From an uncultured Latescibacterota bacterium (GTDB lineage: Bacteria > Latescibacterota > UBA2968), in contig OY282377.1 in assembly GCA_958295785.1 (NCBI GenBank), positions 4,962,896-5,026,895 on the forward strand: DNA of 64,000 bases, in the 5' to 3' direction. Both the position numbers and the translations under genes were made by a program. Positions 55,313-64,000 of this stretch are shown here, in pieces; positions within the stretch are counted from its first letter, which is position 1, and every line of letters begins with the position of its first letter. Below the pieces are notes generated by a model. That model saw only the letters and a program-made list of their open reading frames with translations, did not search any database and was not told the DNA's origin.

Positions 55313-57023
55313 TTCTACCCTCCTGGATATTCCCATACAGCATGAGTGTGTTGTGTGCTCCTCGCCTCCTATTTCGATTGGCCCCACGAAAGATGAGGAT
55401 ATGGATGCCGAGACTTTGGCAAAAGGGGCAGTCGCAATTTCGCCAAGGGCGTTCCTCTAGTGTCCTACGGTATTGTGCATGCATGGCCTGCATTTCGCTG
55501 GACCTCACTAAATGCTGGTCATAACTTACAACGGCCTCAAGGACTTCATTGACAGGGACTTCATCTCGGTCATATCGGCATAACAGGTTCAAAACTTTGC
55601 GTTCCTCTTGCTCCAATTGAGAGATGTTCTCAGATGTCGCTATCAGTCGCTTGCGCGTGCGTCCATCACTTGTCATCGGCACCCGCAATGCCGCGTACCA
55701 CTTGCCATTGGCACCGAGGTAATTTTGATTGGAACGGAGCCACGCTTTTCGGAAATACGTCGCGCTGTCAAAGCTGTCAATCTTGAGTTTTTGAAACAAA
55801 TCTTGAAGTTTGGGGCGAAAGATGCCAAAGAGATGTATCCAAGGACGTTCCTTGAGTTCGTTGGCAGCAGTCATCACGGCTCGCGCAATGCTTTCAATCT
55901 CGTTATCTCGCTTGGGAACAAGGCCCCCGAGTGCCAAGTGGCGATACCCGAGGTCATAATAGTCGTGGACAAATTGAGCATACTGCTCCGGATTTCGTGC
56001 TTGAATAGTGCCCACCGGATTAAACTGTGCCTTTCGTTTTTTAGCCGCCTCTATGAACTGCTCCGCATTTTCACGAGTTATGTCCACTCTATCTTGACGT
56101 TCCTCATCGGAAAGAACCCTTGGTTCTCCGTTCTTGTTGATTTTTTGAACTGGAATGTGATCAACCGACGCCCCAAAGTTGAAGCCATATAACTCGTATA
56201 GCGCGACCGCCTGATCCACACTTATAGTCGGCTCATCCTCGTTCACGTAGCTGAAGGCACCACAATCGCCAAATAGCCACTGATGATCCATAAGACCAAA
56301 CTGTTTGCGTAGCGGCAGAGGAGACAGGGCACCTGCTTCCGTACCTTCTAATCTACGCAAAGGGCCTTTCGATGTTCCCTGCTGAGCGAGGCTGACGAGG
56401 ATACCGTCGCACATTTTTTTTGGTTGCATCAAAATGCAACAGTGTTTATCCCCTCTTTCTTCACGAGTCTTTCCCGAGAAAGTGTCTTGCTCAAAATTGA
56501 ACTTCGGATCCAGAAGGTCATCCCAATCCGGAAGAAAATAGCGTCGTCTCTCAGTGCCGCCTTCAACTTCGGCCCTTATACGCTGATCGGGCGAGGTGCG
56601 ATTGAGAAAAGTCTTGATTTGACGCATTTTCTCCCCAATGCCGCCTTGAATTTGTTTAAACGGTATGGATAAAGAAGATAGTGTGGGCTGAAGGGCGGGA
56701 AGATAGTTCTTTCCCAACGACAGATATACAGCATTGTGATAATCAGCCCACTTTTTTAGAATGACAGAACACTCAGTCGCTTTTGCTCTAGCTGTCGTTG
56801 GGGTCATCCGAGAGTCGTAGTCCTCAATGCCCTTCAGACTTCCAAACAAACCGTATTCCGCAGAGAGGATCGCAATAGACAAGTCAGATGGCCATTGATG
56901 GTCTCGCAGGAACTTTTTGATGACCCGATAATGAGACCCCTCATAACGGTCAAGTGCAGGAAGCAGTCCCTTGCAATCTCGTTTGGTCTGAGAACAACCG
57001 AGAATGAGTAACTGTTTATTCAT
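55296..57023 (-). CDS. DpdA/TgtA5-like DNA 7-deazaguanine transglycosylase with DUF6884-like N-terminus
   Basis: A 575-residue transglycosylase paralogue. Residues 1-140 look like DUF6884 (LLILGCSQTKRD; SAEYGLFGSLKGIEDYD). The TGT barrel follows. Aligned by eye to the housekeeping Tgt at 46746: D253 in FGDCGAFSY (TDSGGF), D288 in ASVDHIP (VFDECTP), Q341 in GTIQARNPEQY, G366-G367 in LALGGLVP, nucleophile-position D419 in DSFDSATYF (DMFDCVMPT), and a zinc set C530-x-C532-x2-C535...H557. DpdA proteins insert 7-deazaguanines (preQ0 derivatives) into DNA. It is the first gene of the NurA-HerA-UvrD-nuclease operon. No preQ0 synthesis genes are in the window. tRNA as substrate cannot be excluded. 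Confidence 0.8.
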   Translation of the reverse strand: MNKQLLILGCSQTKRDCKGLLPALDRYEGSHYRVIKKFLRDHQWPSDLSIAILSAEYGLFGSLKGIEDYDSRMTPTTARAKATECSVILKKWADYHNAVYLSLGKNYLPALQPTLSSLSIPFKQIQGGIGEKMRQIKTFLNRTSPDQRIRAEVEGGTERRRYFLPDWDDLLDPKFNFEQDTFSGKTREERGDKHCCILMQPKKMCDGILVSLAQQGTSKGPLRRLEGTEAGALSPLPLRKQFGLMDHQWLFGDCGAFSYVNEDEPTISVDQAVALYELYGFNFGASVDHIPVQKINKNGEPRVLSDEERQDRVDITRENAEQFIEAAKKRKAQFNPVGTIQARNPEQYAQFVHDYYDLGYRHLALGGLVPKRDNEIESIARAVMTAANELKERPWIHLFGIFRPKLQDLFQKLKIDSFDSATYFRKAWLRSNQNYLGANGKWYAALRVPMTSDGRTRKRLIATSENISQLEQEERKVLNLLCRYDRDEVPVNEVLEAVVSYDQHLVRSSEMQAMHAQYRRTLEERPWRNCDCPFCQSLGIHILIFRGANRNRRRGAHNTLMLYGNIQEGRNVQSI

Positions 57024-57096
57024 AATTTTTATCTTTCAAGAAATCCAAGAAGACTAGTCAAAAAAAGCAAGGGGTTTGACGTATGCCTTATGCCCC

Positions 57097-58278
57097 TCAT
57101 TTCACGGCCTCTTCGGCGAGAACGAATGTAAAACCCTGTTCCTCCAATGCGGGCAACACGCGCTGGAGTGCTTTTAGGGTTTCGCGTTTTGCGTGTCCAA
57201 TGCCAATTGCCGCGCCTTCCTGCCGTGCGCGTGCAGCGAGTGCGTACAGCCGCTTGACGATTGCGTCCTCGTCATCTATGAGATCCAAAAACAAGGCCCC
57301 GTGGCCGCTGGGGATGCCCATTTCCTGCGCGATGGCGTAGGCCGCGGATTGGGGGGACGTCATGCTATCGACAAAAAAGAAATCGCGCTGTTTTACAACT
57401 TGCAACACGACTTTCATGGCGTCTGCATTTTGCGTTAGCCGCGACCCCAGGTGGTTGTTCATCCCCCGCGCATGGGGCACGGCGGCCAGGGCGTTTTGGG
57501 TCAATTCGGCGATTTTTTGGGGCGCATCATCTGAAAAGATCGCATTGGGGCCCGGATCGCGCTCGGGATAGCCTATCGGCTCCATCGGCAAATGCACCAT
57601 CACCCCGTGGTTTTTCTCTATCGCCTGTTGCGCGGTCCAAGCCGTGTGCCTCTCGCCGGGAAAGATCGAAAGCGTAATCGGTTGCGGCAGGTCGCAGAAA
57701 GACTGGATCAACTTTTGATCTTGGTAGCCAAAATCGTCGATCACAATGGCAATGCGCCCCGCGGTTCGCTCGCGTTCTGCATTGTGCTCAAGCGCGATCA
57801 AATGGGTGGGTTTGCCATTTAAGCCCACGTAGAGCGACAACACATTGCCCGACCGATTTTCGCTGCCCTCGAGTACTGCCCCGCCCAATTGATGGGCCAA
57901 GCGGGTCAAAGACAGATTGCACACAGACAGGGGCAAAACACTTGGCACGTCTGCCCGGATATTCCAGCGCAAGGAGTCGATTTCAGATTCGGGCAACCGC
58001 GCCACTTGAATGACTTCGCGGGGAATGCCCAAGCCAATCAACACCGCTTTTGCCCGTGCGGTCATGGTATCGGCAAATGCGTCGACATCTTCGGGTCCCG
58101 CTTTCCATTGGGGTGTCTCGTCTGCCAAAGGCGGGACATACTGCCGAGAGGGCGGTTGCCAAAAATAGGCGACCAATCCGCCGGCGAGCAGCGCGACACA
58201 GGGCACAATCCACAAGAGCATGGATCGCTTCTCGCGCGCCATTTTTCGCGTTTTTTTGGGTGATGAACGCTTCGCCAT
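57097..58278 (-). CDS. Divergent polysaccharide deacetylase family protein
   Basis: A 393-residue protein with a basic N-terminus and one membrane helix (SMLLWIVPCVALLAGGLVAYF), then a periplasmic region. The C-terminal domain (from RIAIVIDDFGYQ) is the divergent polysaccharide deacetylase (YibQ type): LSIFPGERHTAW, GVMVHLPMEPIGYP, GMNNHLGSRLTQN and FFVDSMTS. These proteins are often encoded beside envelope proteases or EnvC; here an M50 protease gene lies 9 bp upstream. The catalytic activity of the family is uncertain. Confidence 0.88.
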   Translation of the reverse strand: MAKRSSPKKTRKMAREKRSMLLWIVPCVALLAGGLVAYFWQPPSRQYVPPLADETPQWKAGPEDVDAFADTMTARAKAVLIGLGIPREVIQVARLPESEIDSLRWNIRADVPSVLPLSVCNLSLTRLAHQLGGAVLEGSENRSGNVLSLYVGLNGKPTHLIALEHNAERERTAGRIAIVIDDFGYQDQKLIQSFCDLPQPITLSIFPGERHTAWTAQQAIEKNHGVMVHLPMEPIGYPERDPGPNAIFSDDAPQKIAELTQNALAAVPHARGMNNHLGSRLTQNADAMKVVLQVVKQRDFFFVDSMTSPQSAAYAIAQEMGIPSGHGALFLDLIDDEDAIVKRLYALAARARQEGAAIGIGHAKRETLKALQRVLPALEEQGFTFVLAEEAVK

Positions 58279-58287
58279 TTTGCCATC

Positions 58288-59253
58288 TCAATAAATTTGA
58301 ATGGGATCCGGAATAAAACACAAAACAAAAATCGCCAGCGATGCGTACCCGATCCACCGCCTGGGCGGATCCAGTTCGACATCGGGATTTGCGGGCGGCG
58401 GATGATGGCGGCCCAACAGCGAAGCCATGCCCAACCAAATCAGCCAACCGATCCAGCGGGAATTGTACCACGCTTCAAACACGGCTTGGGCATCCCACCA
58501 ATGATACGGCGGCCCCAGTGCCCACATCGCGGCCAGTCCCACCATAGTCGCCCGAGAAATCAACCGGTGTTTCGGACCAAAAATCGCATAGACAATATGA
58601 CCGCCGTCAAATTGTCCCATCGGCAACAAATTCAACACGGTCACAAACAATCCCAACCAGCCTGCAAACGCCACCGGATGCAGCATCACACTATAGCTAT
58701 CGGGCAAATCGCCGATCACCCAATTGCCCAACCAACTCGACAACAGGGAATCGCCCAGCGCGATTGTCCCGTGTGAAACATCGCGCACTGCTCGCACTTC
58801 CGACATGTCTAGCCCAACGCATAGCGCGATGACAGACATGACAAACCCCGCAATGGGGCCAGACGCGCCAATGTCGATCAATGCCCGTCGGTTGGGAATG
58901 GGCGACCGCAATTTGATCACCGCGCCCAAGGTGCCAATGAGTGAGGGAAAGGGAATAAAATAGGGCAATGTTGCCCGCACGCCCCAATAGCGCGAGGTCA
59001 GATAATGCCCCATTTCGTGTACTCCCAAAATGATCAGCAGCGTCGCTGAAAACGGCAAACCATAGACCAGACAGCGCGGATCGATCAAAACGCGCCAGTC
59101 ATCGGCCCCAGGCGCAGATGCCAGTTGTGACGACATGTACATGCCCGCCACTGTCGTCGTGTACGCAGTCGCCAAAAACAGCCCGATATGCAGTTTCAAA
59201 TTCGCCTGCGTTTCAACGGGGATGAATTGTTTGTCGTTGAAATTGTCTGCCAT
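58288..59253 (-). CDS. Site-2-protease-like M50 family membrane metalloprotease
   Basis: A 321-residue polytopic membrane protein with the zinc motif H79-E-M-G-H83 in LGVHEMGHYL and the third ligand D216 in LNLLPMGQFDGGH. LKHIGLFL-type first helix, then a loop SSQLASAPGADDW before the catalytic helix, resemble the EGY-like site-2 proteases that cleave within membranes. PALINDIGASGP-type text is present as LIDIGASGPIAGF. It heads a pair with the deacetylase-like gene. Confidence 0.87.
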   Translation of the reverse strand: MADNFNDKQFIPVETQANLKLHIGLFLATAYTTTVAGMYMSSQLASAPGADDWRVLIDPRCLVYGLPFSATLLIILGVHEMGHYLTSRYWGVRATLPYFIPFPSLIGTLGAVIKLRSPIPNRRALIDIGASGPIAGFVMSVIALCVGLDMSEVRAVRDVSHGTIALGDSLLSSWLGNWVIGDLPDSYSVMLHPVAFAGWLGLFVTVLNLLPMGQFDGGHIVYAIFGPKHRLISRATMVGLAAMWALGPPYHWWDAQAVFEAWYNSRWIGWLIWLGMASLLGRHHPPPANPDVELDPPRRWIGYASLAIFVLCFIPDPIQIY

Positions 59254-59586
59254 AGTCAGTGGTCAGTCCCTGTCCATCCACCCATCCACAGGTGAGAGGC
59301 AAGATGTAAGTTTAGCCAGAAAAACACGAGCGGGGTACAACGAGCGACAGCCCGTTCAAAGGCGCAAAAGGCGAGCGGTGTGTGTAGTGCCCCCGTGCTC
59401 GCCCAAAGATACAAGACGTGAGACGTGAGAGGGCTACCCAGCGACCCCCGAAACCCGACGCACTCCGCCGATACATTGCGATTCCATTTGTCCCCCGTCC
59501 CGTAGATCGTATTGCCAAAAAAAGTAAGAGGTGAGAGGGCCTTCCCCTCACCTCTTCCCGTTGTTGTCTCGCGTCTCACGCCTTGA
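59254..59586. repeat. Intergenic stretch with dispersed repeats
   Basis: No gene. About 59380-59415 carries GTGTAGTGCCCCCGTGCTCG followed by CCCAAAGATACAAG, also present near 24390. AAGATACAAGACGTGAGACG recalls text near 62380. The terminator of the PII gene lies at its right end. Confidence 0.6.
59514..59556 (-). terminator. Rho-independent terminator of the PII gene
   Basis: On the minus strand AAGAGGTGAG pairs with CTCACCTCTT around GGGAAGGCCCT and is followed by ACTTTTTTT, 30 bases after the stop of the PII-protein gene. Confidence 0.82.
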
Positions 59587-59934
<348 letters not shown>

Positions 59935-60081
59935 CTAAATGTAACCACAGACGAACACGGACAAACACAGTGTGAATGCCGGATGGCATTCGGTTAAATG
60001 CGCTATTGACATCGCGTGCAAAAGCCAATATTCTGTGCTATCCACCCCGAACAATCACCCCTTTGCAACAAAGGAATCGCC

Positions 60082-60444
60082 ATGGCATCTCCCGTTACCG
60101 CGCTATCGGAAACCGCAACCGAAAAATTTCCCTGGGGCACGCTCAATTGGCTGATGGGCCAAGCGATTGATCCCGATGCCGAACAAACCTTTGGCCTGGC
60201 TGTCATTGAACCGGGGCGGCAAAATCCACCGCATTACCATCCCAACTGCGAAGAAATCCTCTACGTCATTTCCGGAACCTGCGAACACACTTACGGCGAC
60301 GACAACTATGTGCTCAAACCCGGCGATAGCATTCGGGTTCCCGCTGGCGTTGTCCATCACGCGATTAACACAGGCGATGAACCGCTGCGCGCCATCATCT
60401 CATTCTCATCGGGCGACCGCCAAACCGTATTTCTCGGGGAATAG
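60082..60444 (+). CDS. Cupin-domain protein
   Basis: A 120-residue single-cupin protein. Motif 1 is GRQNPPHYHPNCEEILYVISG (H, H, E) and motif 2 PGDSIRVPAGVVHHAIN (H), so a metal site is likely. ATG 60082 has AAAGGA upstream. It is the first gene of a short plus-strand run with a HAD phosphatase 25 bp downstream. Small cupins often bind or isomerise sugars or act as regulators; substrate unknown. Confidence 0.87.
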   Translation: MASPVTALSETATEKFPWGTLNWLMGQAIDPDAEQTFGLAVIEPGRQNPPHYHPNCEEILYVISGTCEHTYGDDNYVLKPGDSIRVPAGVVHHAINTGDEPLRAIISFSSGDRQTVFLGE

Positions 60445-60469
60445 CAATTAACAACTGATCACTTCACTT

Positions 60470-61036
60470 ATGCTAAAAGCCATCATTTTCGACATGGACG
60501 GCACGCTGACCGAGTCGTATATCAATTGGTTGGAACTGCGTTCAAAAATCAATTGCCCGCCCGCACAAACCATCATCCAATATATAGACAAGTTGCCGGC
60601 GCAACAATGTAAACGCGCCCGCGATATTTTGATCAAAAAAGAGTGGGAGGCCGCACGATATGCCGCCATTCGCGCTGGCGCGGTGGCACTCATAGACGCG
60701 CTTCGCGCTCGCAATTTCAAACTCGGCTTGGTGACCAACAACCACGGCGCGGCCATGCGCTGTGTAATCGCCCGGCTCAATCGCGCTTTTGACGTGGCCT
60801 TCAGCCGCGACGATGGCCCCATCAAGCCCGATCCCCATCTCATCTATCGAACCCTCCAAACCCTCGGCATTTCTCCAAACGAAGCCATCGGCATCGGCGA
60901 CAGCCGCTACGATCTCATGGCTTGTGCGGCAGCCCATGTGCGCTGCATTCACCTCACCGATGGATCATCCGATCTCGCCCACGATCCCCATGTCGCGTCA
61001 TTGGATGCGATCCTACCGCTCTTGGATCGGATTTAG
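60470..61036 (+). CDS. HAD-superfamily phosphatase (phosphoglycolate phosphatase-like)
   Basis: A 188-residue HAD hydrolase. Motif I IIFDMDGTLTES (D-x-D-G-T), motif II LVTNNHG, motif III KPDPHLIYRTL and motif IV GIGDSRYDLMAC are complete, with a short helical cap. It probably dephosphorylates a small phosphorylated metabolite. It converges with the aminotransferase gene, whose stop is 8 bp away. Confidence 0.9.
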   Translation: MLKAIIFDMDGTLTESYINWLELRSKINCPPAQTIIQYIDKLPAQQCKRARDILIKKEWEAARYAAIRAGAVALIDALRARNFKLGLVTNNHGAAMRCVIARLNRAFDVAFSRDDGPIKPDPHLIYRTLQTLGISPNEAIGIGDSRYDLMACAAAHVRCIHLTDGSSDLAHDPHVASLDAILPLLDRI

Positions 61037-61044
61037 GGATAGAT

Positions 61045-62223
61045 TCATCGCCCTTGCGAAAGCAATTTCTCCGCGCACACGCGGATTCGCGCCAACGCCT
61101 TTTCGATATTTTCCACCGAGTTCGCGTAGGAAAGCCGCAAATAGCCCTCGCCGTATTCGCCAAAGTCCGATCCGGCCAAGCAGGCCACATGGCCCTCGTT
61201 CAAAATCAAATCCGCGACTTCGGCAGATGATTTGCCCAATCCCGCGATATTTGGAAATGCGTAAAAAGCACCTTCGGGCATCGGGCATGTGATTCCGTCA
61301 ATTGCATTGAGACCCTGGACAATGATCGCACGGCGTTTGCGAAACGCATCTATCATGTCGTCAACCACATCTTGCGGGCCTTTCAGCGCAGCCACCGCCG
61401 CGATTTGCGTGAACGCAGCCGTACACGAATTGCTGTTGATCATCAGCCGATTAAAATGCGGCACGAGATCGCGGGGCATCACGCCGTAGCCAACGCGCCA
61501 GCCGGTCATGGCATAGCTCTTGGAAAACCCGTCGAGAATGATCGTCAAATCGGCCATGCCCTCGGAACCCGCAACGCTGTGAAACGCATCGCCATAGACC
61601 ATTCGGGAATAAATTTCGTCGGCCAACACGGGAATTTGATATTCGATCGCCACCTCGGCAATGGCGTGCAAATCGCGTTTTGAAATCACGCCGCCGGTGG
61701 GATTTTGTGGCGAGTTTAGGATGATCAACTTCGTGCGCTTTGTCACCAAGTCGCGCAGATGATCCACATCCACGCCAAACCCACGCGCTTCTATGAGCGG
61801 TATGGGCACGGGGCGCGCGCCCGCAAAGCGAATCACGGACTCGTAAATCGGATACCCCGGATTGGGATACATGACCTCGTCGCCCGCTTCGGCCAAGGCG
61901 AGGATCGCGTAAAACGCAATCGGCTTGGCGCCGGGCGTGACCACCACTTGATCGGGATGCGCGTCTATCTGCCGCGTTTTTGCAATCTCCTCGGCGATGG
62001 CCTCGCGCAACTCGGGCAGGCCCACGGGCGGGCCGTAACGGGTAAAGCCATCCGCGAGTGCTTGTTGCCCGGCCTCGACAATGTGCGCGGGCGTGTCAAA
62101 GTTCGGCTCGCCGGCTTCCAGATGCACGACATCGCACCCCCTCGCCTCTAGCGCGCGCGCCTTGGCCATCACCTCAAATGCAGATTCCGTGCCCAATAGG
62201 GACATGCGATTTGCAAGGTGCAT
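61045..62223 (-). CDS. PLP-dependent aminotransferase, aspartate/aromatic type
   Basis: A 392-residue class I fold aminotransferase. K235 in DGFSKSYAMTGWRVGY forms the PLP aldimine; N174 in SPQNPTGG, D202 and Y205 in ADEIYS and R243 are also in place, with the C-terminal substrate arginine in GYLRLSYA. LEAGEPNFDTP opens the protein. It lies 259 bp downstream of prephenate dehydratase, so transamination of phenylpyruvate is a plausible role. Confidence 0.92.
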   Translation of the reverse strand: MHLANRMSLLGTESAFEVMAKARALEARGCDVVHLEAGEPNFDTPAHIVEAGQQALADGFTRYGPPVGLPELREAIAEEIAKTRQIDAHPDQVVVTPGAKPIAFYAILALAEAGDEVMYPNPGYPIYESVIRFAGARPVPIPLIEARGFGVDVDHLRDLVTKRTKLIILNSPQNPTGGVISKRDLHAIAEVAIEYQIPVLADEIYSRMVYGDAFHSVAGSEGMADLTIILDGFSKSYAMTGWRVGYGVMPRDLVPHFNRLMINSNSCTAAFTQIAAVAALKGPQDVVDDMIDAFRKRRAIIVQGLNAIDGITCPMPEGAFYAFPNIAGLGKSSAEVADLILNEGHVACLAGSDFGEYGEGYLRLSYANSVENIEKALARIRVCAEKLLSQGR

Positions 62224-62482
62224 AATTAAATCCTCCCCTGTTGAAAATCAGCTTTCAGCCCCGCCGCCCGGTACGAGGACAGGCGGGGACTGACTACGGA
62301 CTGCTGATCACTGACCACTGTCTTTTGTATCTTGCCTTTTCGGGCGGGCACGGGGGCCGCGCCCCTACGTTTCTATCCTCGCATCTTGTATCTTGCTTTT
62401 TCGGGCGGGCACGGGGGCCGCGCCCCTACGTTTTTGTGGGGTTGGTTTTCGCCTTTCATCCGCGCAATCCGCGTCATCCGTT
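62224..62482. repeat. Intergenic stretch with a duplicated dispersed repeat
   Basis: Two near-identical copies, 62325-62372 and 62386-62433, read CGGGCGGGCACGGGGGCCGC followed by GCCCCTACGTTT, spaced about 61 bp. They are followed by the GCGCAATCCGCGTCATCCGT family (62460-62496), which runs into the end of pheA. Confidence 0.8.
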
Positions 62483-63376
62483 TCATCCGCGATCCATCTT
62501 ACCTCTCACCACTTCCCCTTCGACCGCGTCGCCTTGTCGATACGAGCCGAGCACCTTGACGAATGTTGCGATTTCCCTCAGGTGATCGATGGCGCGGACG
62601 CAGGGCTCTTGCCCGAGGTGGCCTTCAAAATCCAGTGAAAAAGCGTATTCCCAGGGCTTGCCCGCAAGGGGGCGGGATTCGATTTTGAGCAAATTGAGAT
62701 CGCGCAGGGCAAACACGCTCAAACCCTTGAACAACGCGCCCGGCACATTTTTCATTGCAAATACAATCGATGTTTTTGCAGGCCCTTCAATGGCTAAATT
62801 TTCAGGTGCGGATGCCTCGGGCGCCACCACCAAAAACCGCGTGTAATTTTGATGGTCGTCCTCAATGCCCGCCCGCAAAATTTCCAAATCGTAATCCACA
62901 GCCGCTTGGACACTCGCTATGGCAGCCGAATCGCGTGCGCCCGACGCTTTCAATGCCTTCGCCGCGCCCGCGGTATCGGACGCCATCACCGCTTTGACCT
63001 GCGGCAACGACGCGAGAAATTCCGCACATTGCGCCAGGGCAGGGGCTTGGGAACAAACAGCGCGCACATCCGCCAACTCAACCCCGGGATTCACGATCAA
63101 GTTGTGGACGATCCGCAACTTCAATTCGCCCACAATCTGCAAATTGTACGCGGACAGATGGTCGTAATTTTCGTGAATGCTGCCCATCAACGAATTTTCA
63201 ATGGGCACCATCCCGTGCGTGCAATCCCCGCGTTCGACCGCTGCAAACAGAGACGCAAAATCGCGCTGCGGCGCAACGCGCACCTCTTTGCCAAAATAGG
63301 AACGCGCCGCCATCTCGCTAAACGCACCGTATTCGCCTTGAAATGCGACCAGAGTTTTGTTCACTGAATTATCCAT
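62483..63376 (-). CDS. pheA: Prephenate dehydratase
   Basis: A 297-residue monofunctional prephenate dehydratase for phenylalanine synthesis. GEYGAFSEMAA and GMVPIENSLMGSI are in the catalytic lobes, NYTRFLVV carries the TRF motif, and the ACT regulatory domain has GALFKGLSVFALRDLNL and the IESRP phenylalanine-binding motif. ATG 63376 overlaps the end of the upstream deacetylase-like gene. The last residues (KMDRG then TGA) are encoded inside a dispersed repeat. Confidence 0.94.
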   Translation of the reverse strand: MDNSVNKTLVAFQGEYGAFSEMAARSYFGKEVRVAPQRDFASLFAAVERGDCTHGMVPIENSLMGSIHENYDHLSAYNLQIVGELKLRIVHNLIVNPGVELADVRAVCSQAPALAQCAEFLASLPQVKAVMASDTAGAAKALKASGARDSAAIASVQAAVDYDLEILRAGIEDDHQNYTRFLVVAPEASAPENLAIEGPAKTSIVFAMKNVPGALFKGLSVFALRDLNLLKIESRPLAGKPWEYAFSLDFEGHLGQEPCVRAIDHLREIATFVKVLGSYRQGDAVEGEVVRGKMDRG

Positions 63377-64000
63377 CCATGAGTACTCCGAGATGTGCTG
63401 CGACGCTGCGGGACAGGCCGCCCAAGTCATAGCCGCCTTCCAAGACCGAGATCATCCGCCCGCGTGCGTGTTCGTTTGCAACAGCCAGCACGCGCTTTGT
63501 CATCTCGGCAAAGCCGGATTCCGTCGCCAGCGTGCCGGACAACGGATCTGCCCAGTGCGCGTCAAACCCAGCGGAAACAATGACGAACTGCGGTTGAAAG
63601 GCGTGCATCGCGGGCAAAAACACGTCGTCGAACACGCGCAAGTACAGGTCGTCATCGCTGCCTGCGGGCACGGGTGCGTTCAAGGTGAACCCCTCGCCCG
63701 CGCCAATGCCGGTTTCGTCTGCGCGGCCCGTGCCCGGGTAATGCGGGAATTGGTGGATGCTGAAGAAAAACACCGAGGGGTCGGTCTCCAAGATGTGCTG
63801 CGTGCCATTGCCGTGATGCACGTCCCAATCGACAATGACCACGCGCGCAATGCGATGTGTTTCTTGCACGTATCGCGCGGCAATGACCGCGTTGCCAAAC
63901 AGACAAAACCCCATGGCGCGGTCGCGCTCGGCGTGGTGCCCGGGCGGGCGCACCGCACAAAAAGCCGCATCCACGCGCCCGTCCATCACCGCATCGACCG
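63369..64000 (-). CDS. Histone deacetylase family protein, partial
   Basis: The C-terminal part (about 210 residues) of an arginase/deacetylase-fold metallohydrolase, open to the right edge. RPPGHHAERDRAMGFCLFGN, VVIVDWDVHHGNGTQH (zinc Asp and His), PHYPGTG, SAGFDAHWADPL (third ligand Asp) and LEGGYDLGGLSRSV are diagnostic. Bacterial relatives deacetylate acetylpolyamines, acetoin-system or small amide substrates. It is translationally coupled to pheA (8-bp overlap). Confidence 0.92.
   Translation of the reverse strand, partial: VDAVMDGRVDAAFCAVRPPGHHAERDRAMGFCLFGNAVIAARYVQETHRIARVVIVDWDVHHGNGTQHILETDPSVFFFSIHQFPHYPGTGRADETGIGAGEGFTLNAPVPAGSDDDLYLRVFDDVFLPAMHAFQPQFVIVSAGFDAHWADPLSGTLATESGFAEMTKRVLAVANEHARGRMISVLEGGYDLGGLSRSVAAHLGVLMDG

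Overview
The window reads as a piece of a bacterial chromosome from an uncultivated, moderately GC-rich lineage. Three phytanoyl-CoA-dioxygenase-like (PhyH) proteins, three Gfo/Idh/MocA oxidoreductases, a sugar-phosphate isomerase-like protein, a KDG kinase-like PfkB protein, many short intergenic repeats and a dockerin-ended giant repeat protein together recall genomes of the Latescibacterota/Poribacteria type. That placement is inference from gene content; no rRNA or tRNA gene was seen to test it.

Layout. 1-10.9 kb (all minus strand): a PhyH cut by the left edge, an envelope-glycan cluster (methyltransferase, two GT4 glycosyltransferases, SDR sugar epimerase, polysaccharide deacetylase), a Gfo/Idh and MDR dehydrogenase pair, an AAA-like/PD-(D/E)XK protein and a Uma2 protein. 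10.9-18.2 kb: one 2416-residue secreted repeat protein (15 Calx-beta-like repeats, FN3, three cadherin/He_PIG-like domains, dockerin) with a 15-base poly-C tract between its start codon and its signal peptide. 18.3-26.6 kb: PhyH, small conserved proteins, an XRE regulator, Gfo/Idh, PhyH and isomerase, two lipoproteins, UppP and a 5'-nucleotidase.

26.7-33.8 kb is a mobile-element pile-up. An IS607-type element (tnpA-tnpB) has its tnpB split by a 3963-bp island bounded by inverted ~118-bp repeats. The island holds a lon remnant, an IS701-family element with an amber codon in its transposase, and a frameshifted, IS-truncated CARF gene of the TIGR02710 CRISPR-associated family. An IS630 element follows.

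33.8-48 kb: Gfo/Idh, a coiled-coil nuclease-like protein, a HicBA pair, a ZIP importer facing a DapA-like/metal-efflux permease operon, a lipoamide-dehydrogenase-like flavoprotein, an MFS transporter, a 40-aa membrane protein, KDG kinase, a zinc peptidase, and the housekeeping tgt-yajC-fmt operon.

48.0-57.0 kb is the most striking region: a five-gene minus-strand operon of a DpdA/TgtA5-like transglycosylase, a NurA-like nuclease, a HerA-like ATPase, a UvrD-type helicase and a Cas4/AddB-like PD-(D/E)XK nuclease with an iron-sulfur-type cysteine set. It looks like a self-contained DNA-modification/defence or DNA-end-processing system, distinct from the described dpdA-K clusters. 57-64 kb returns to core genes: a divergent polysaccharide deacetylase, M50 protease, PII protein, cupin, HAD phosphatase, aminotransferase, prephenate dehydratase, and a histone-deacetylase-like protein cut by the right edge.
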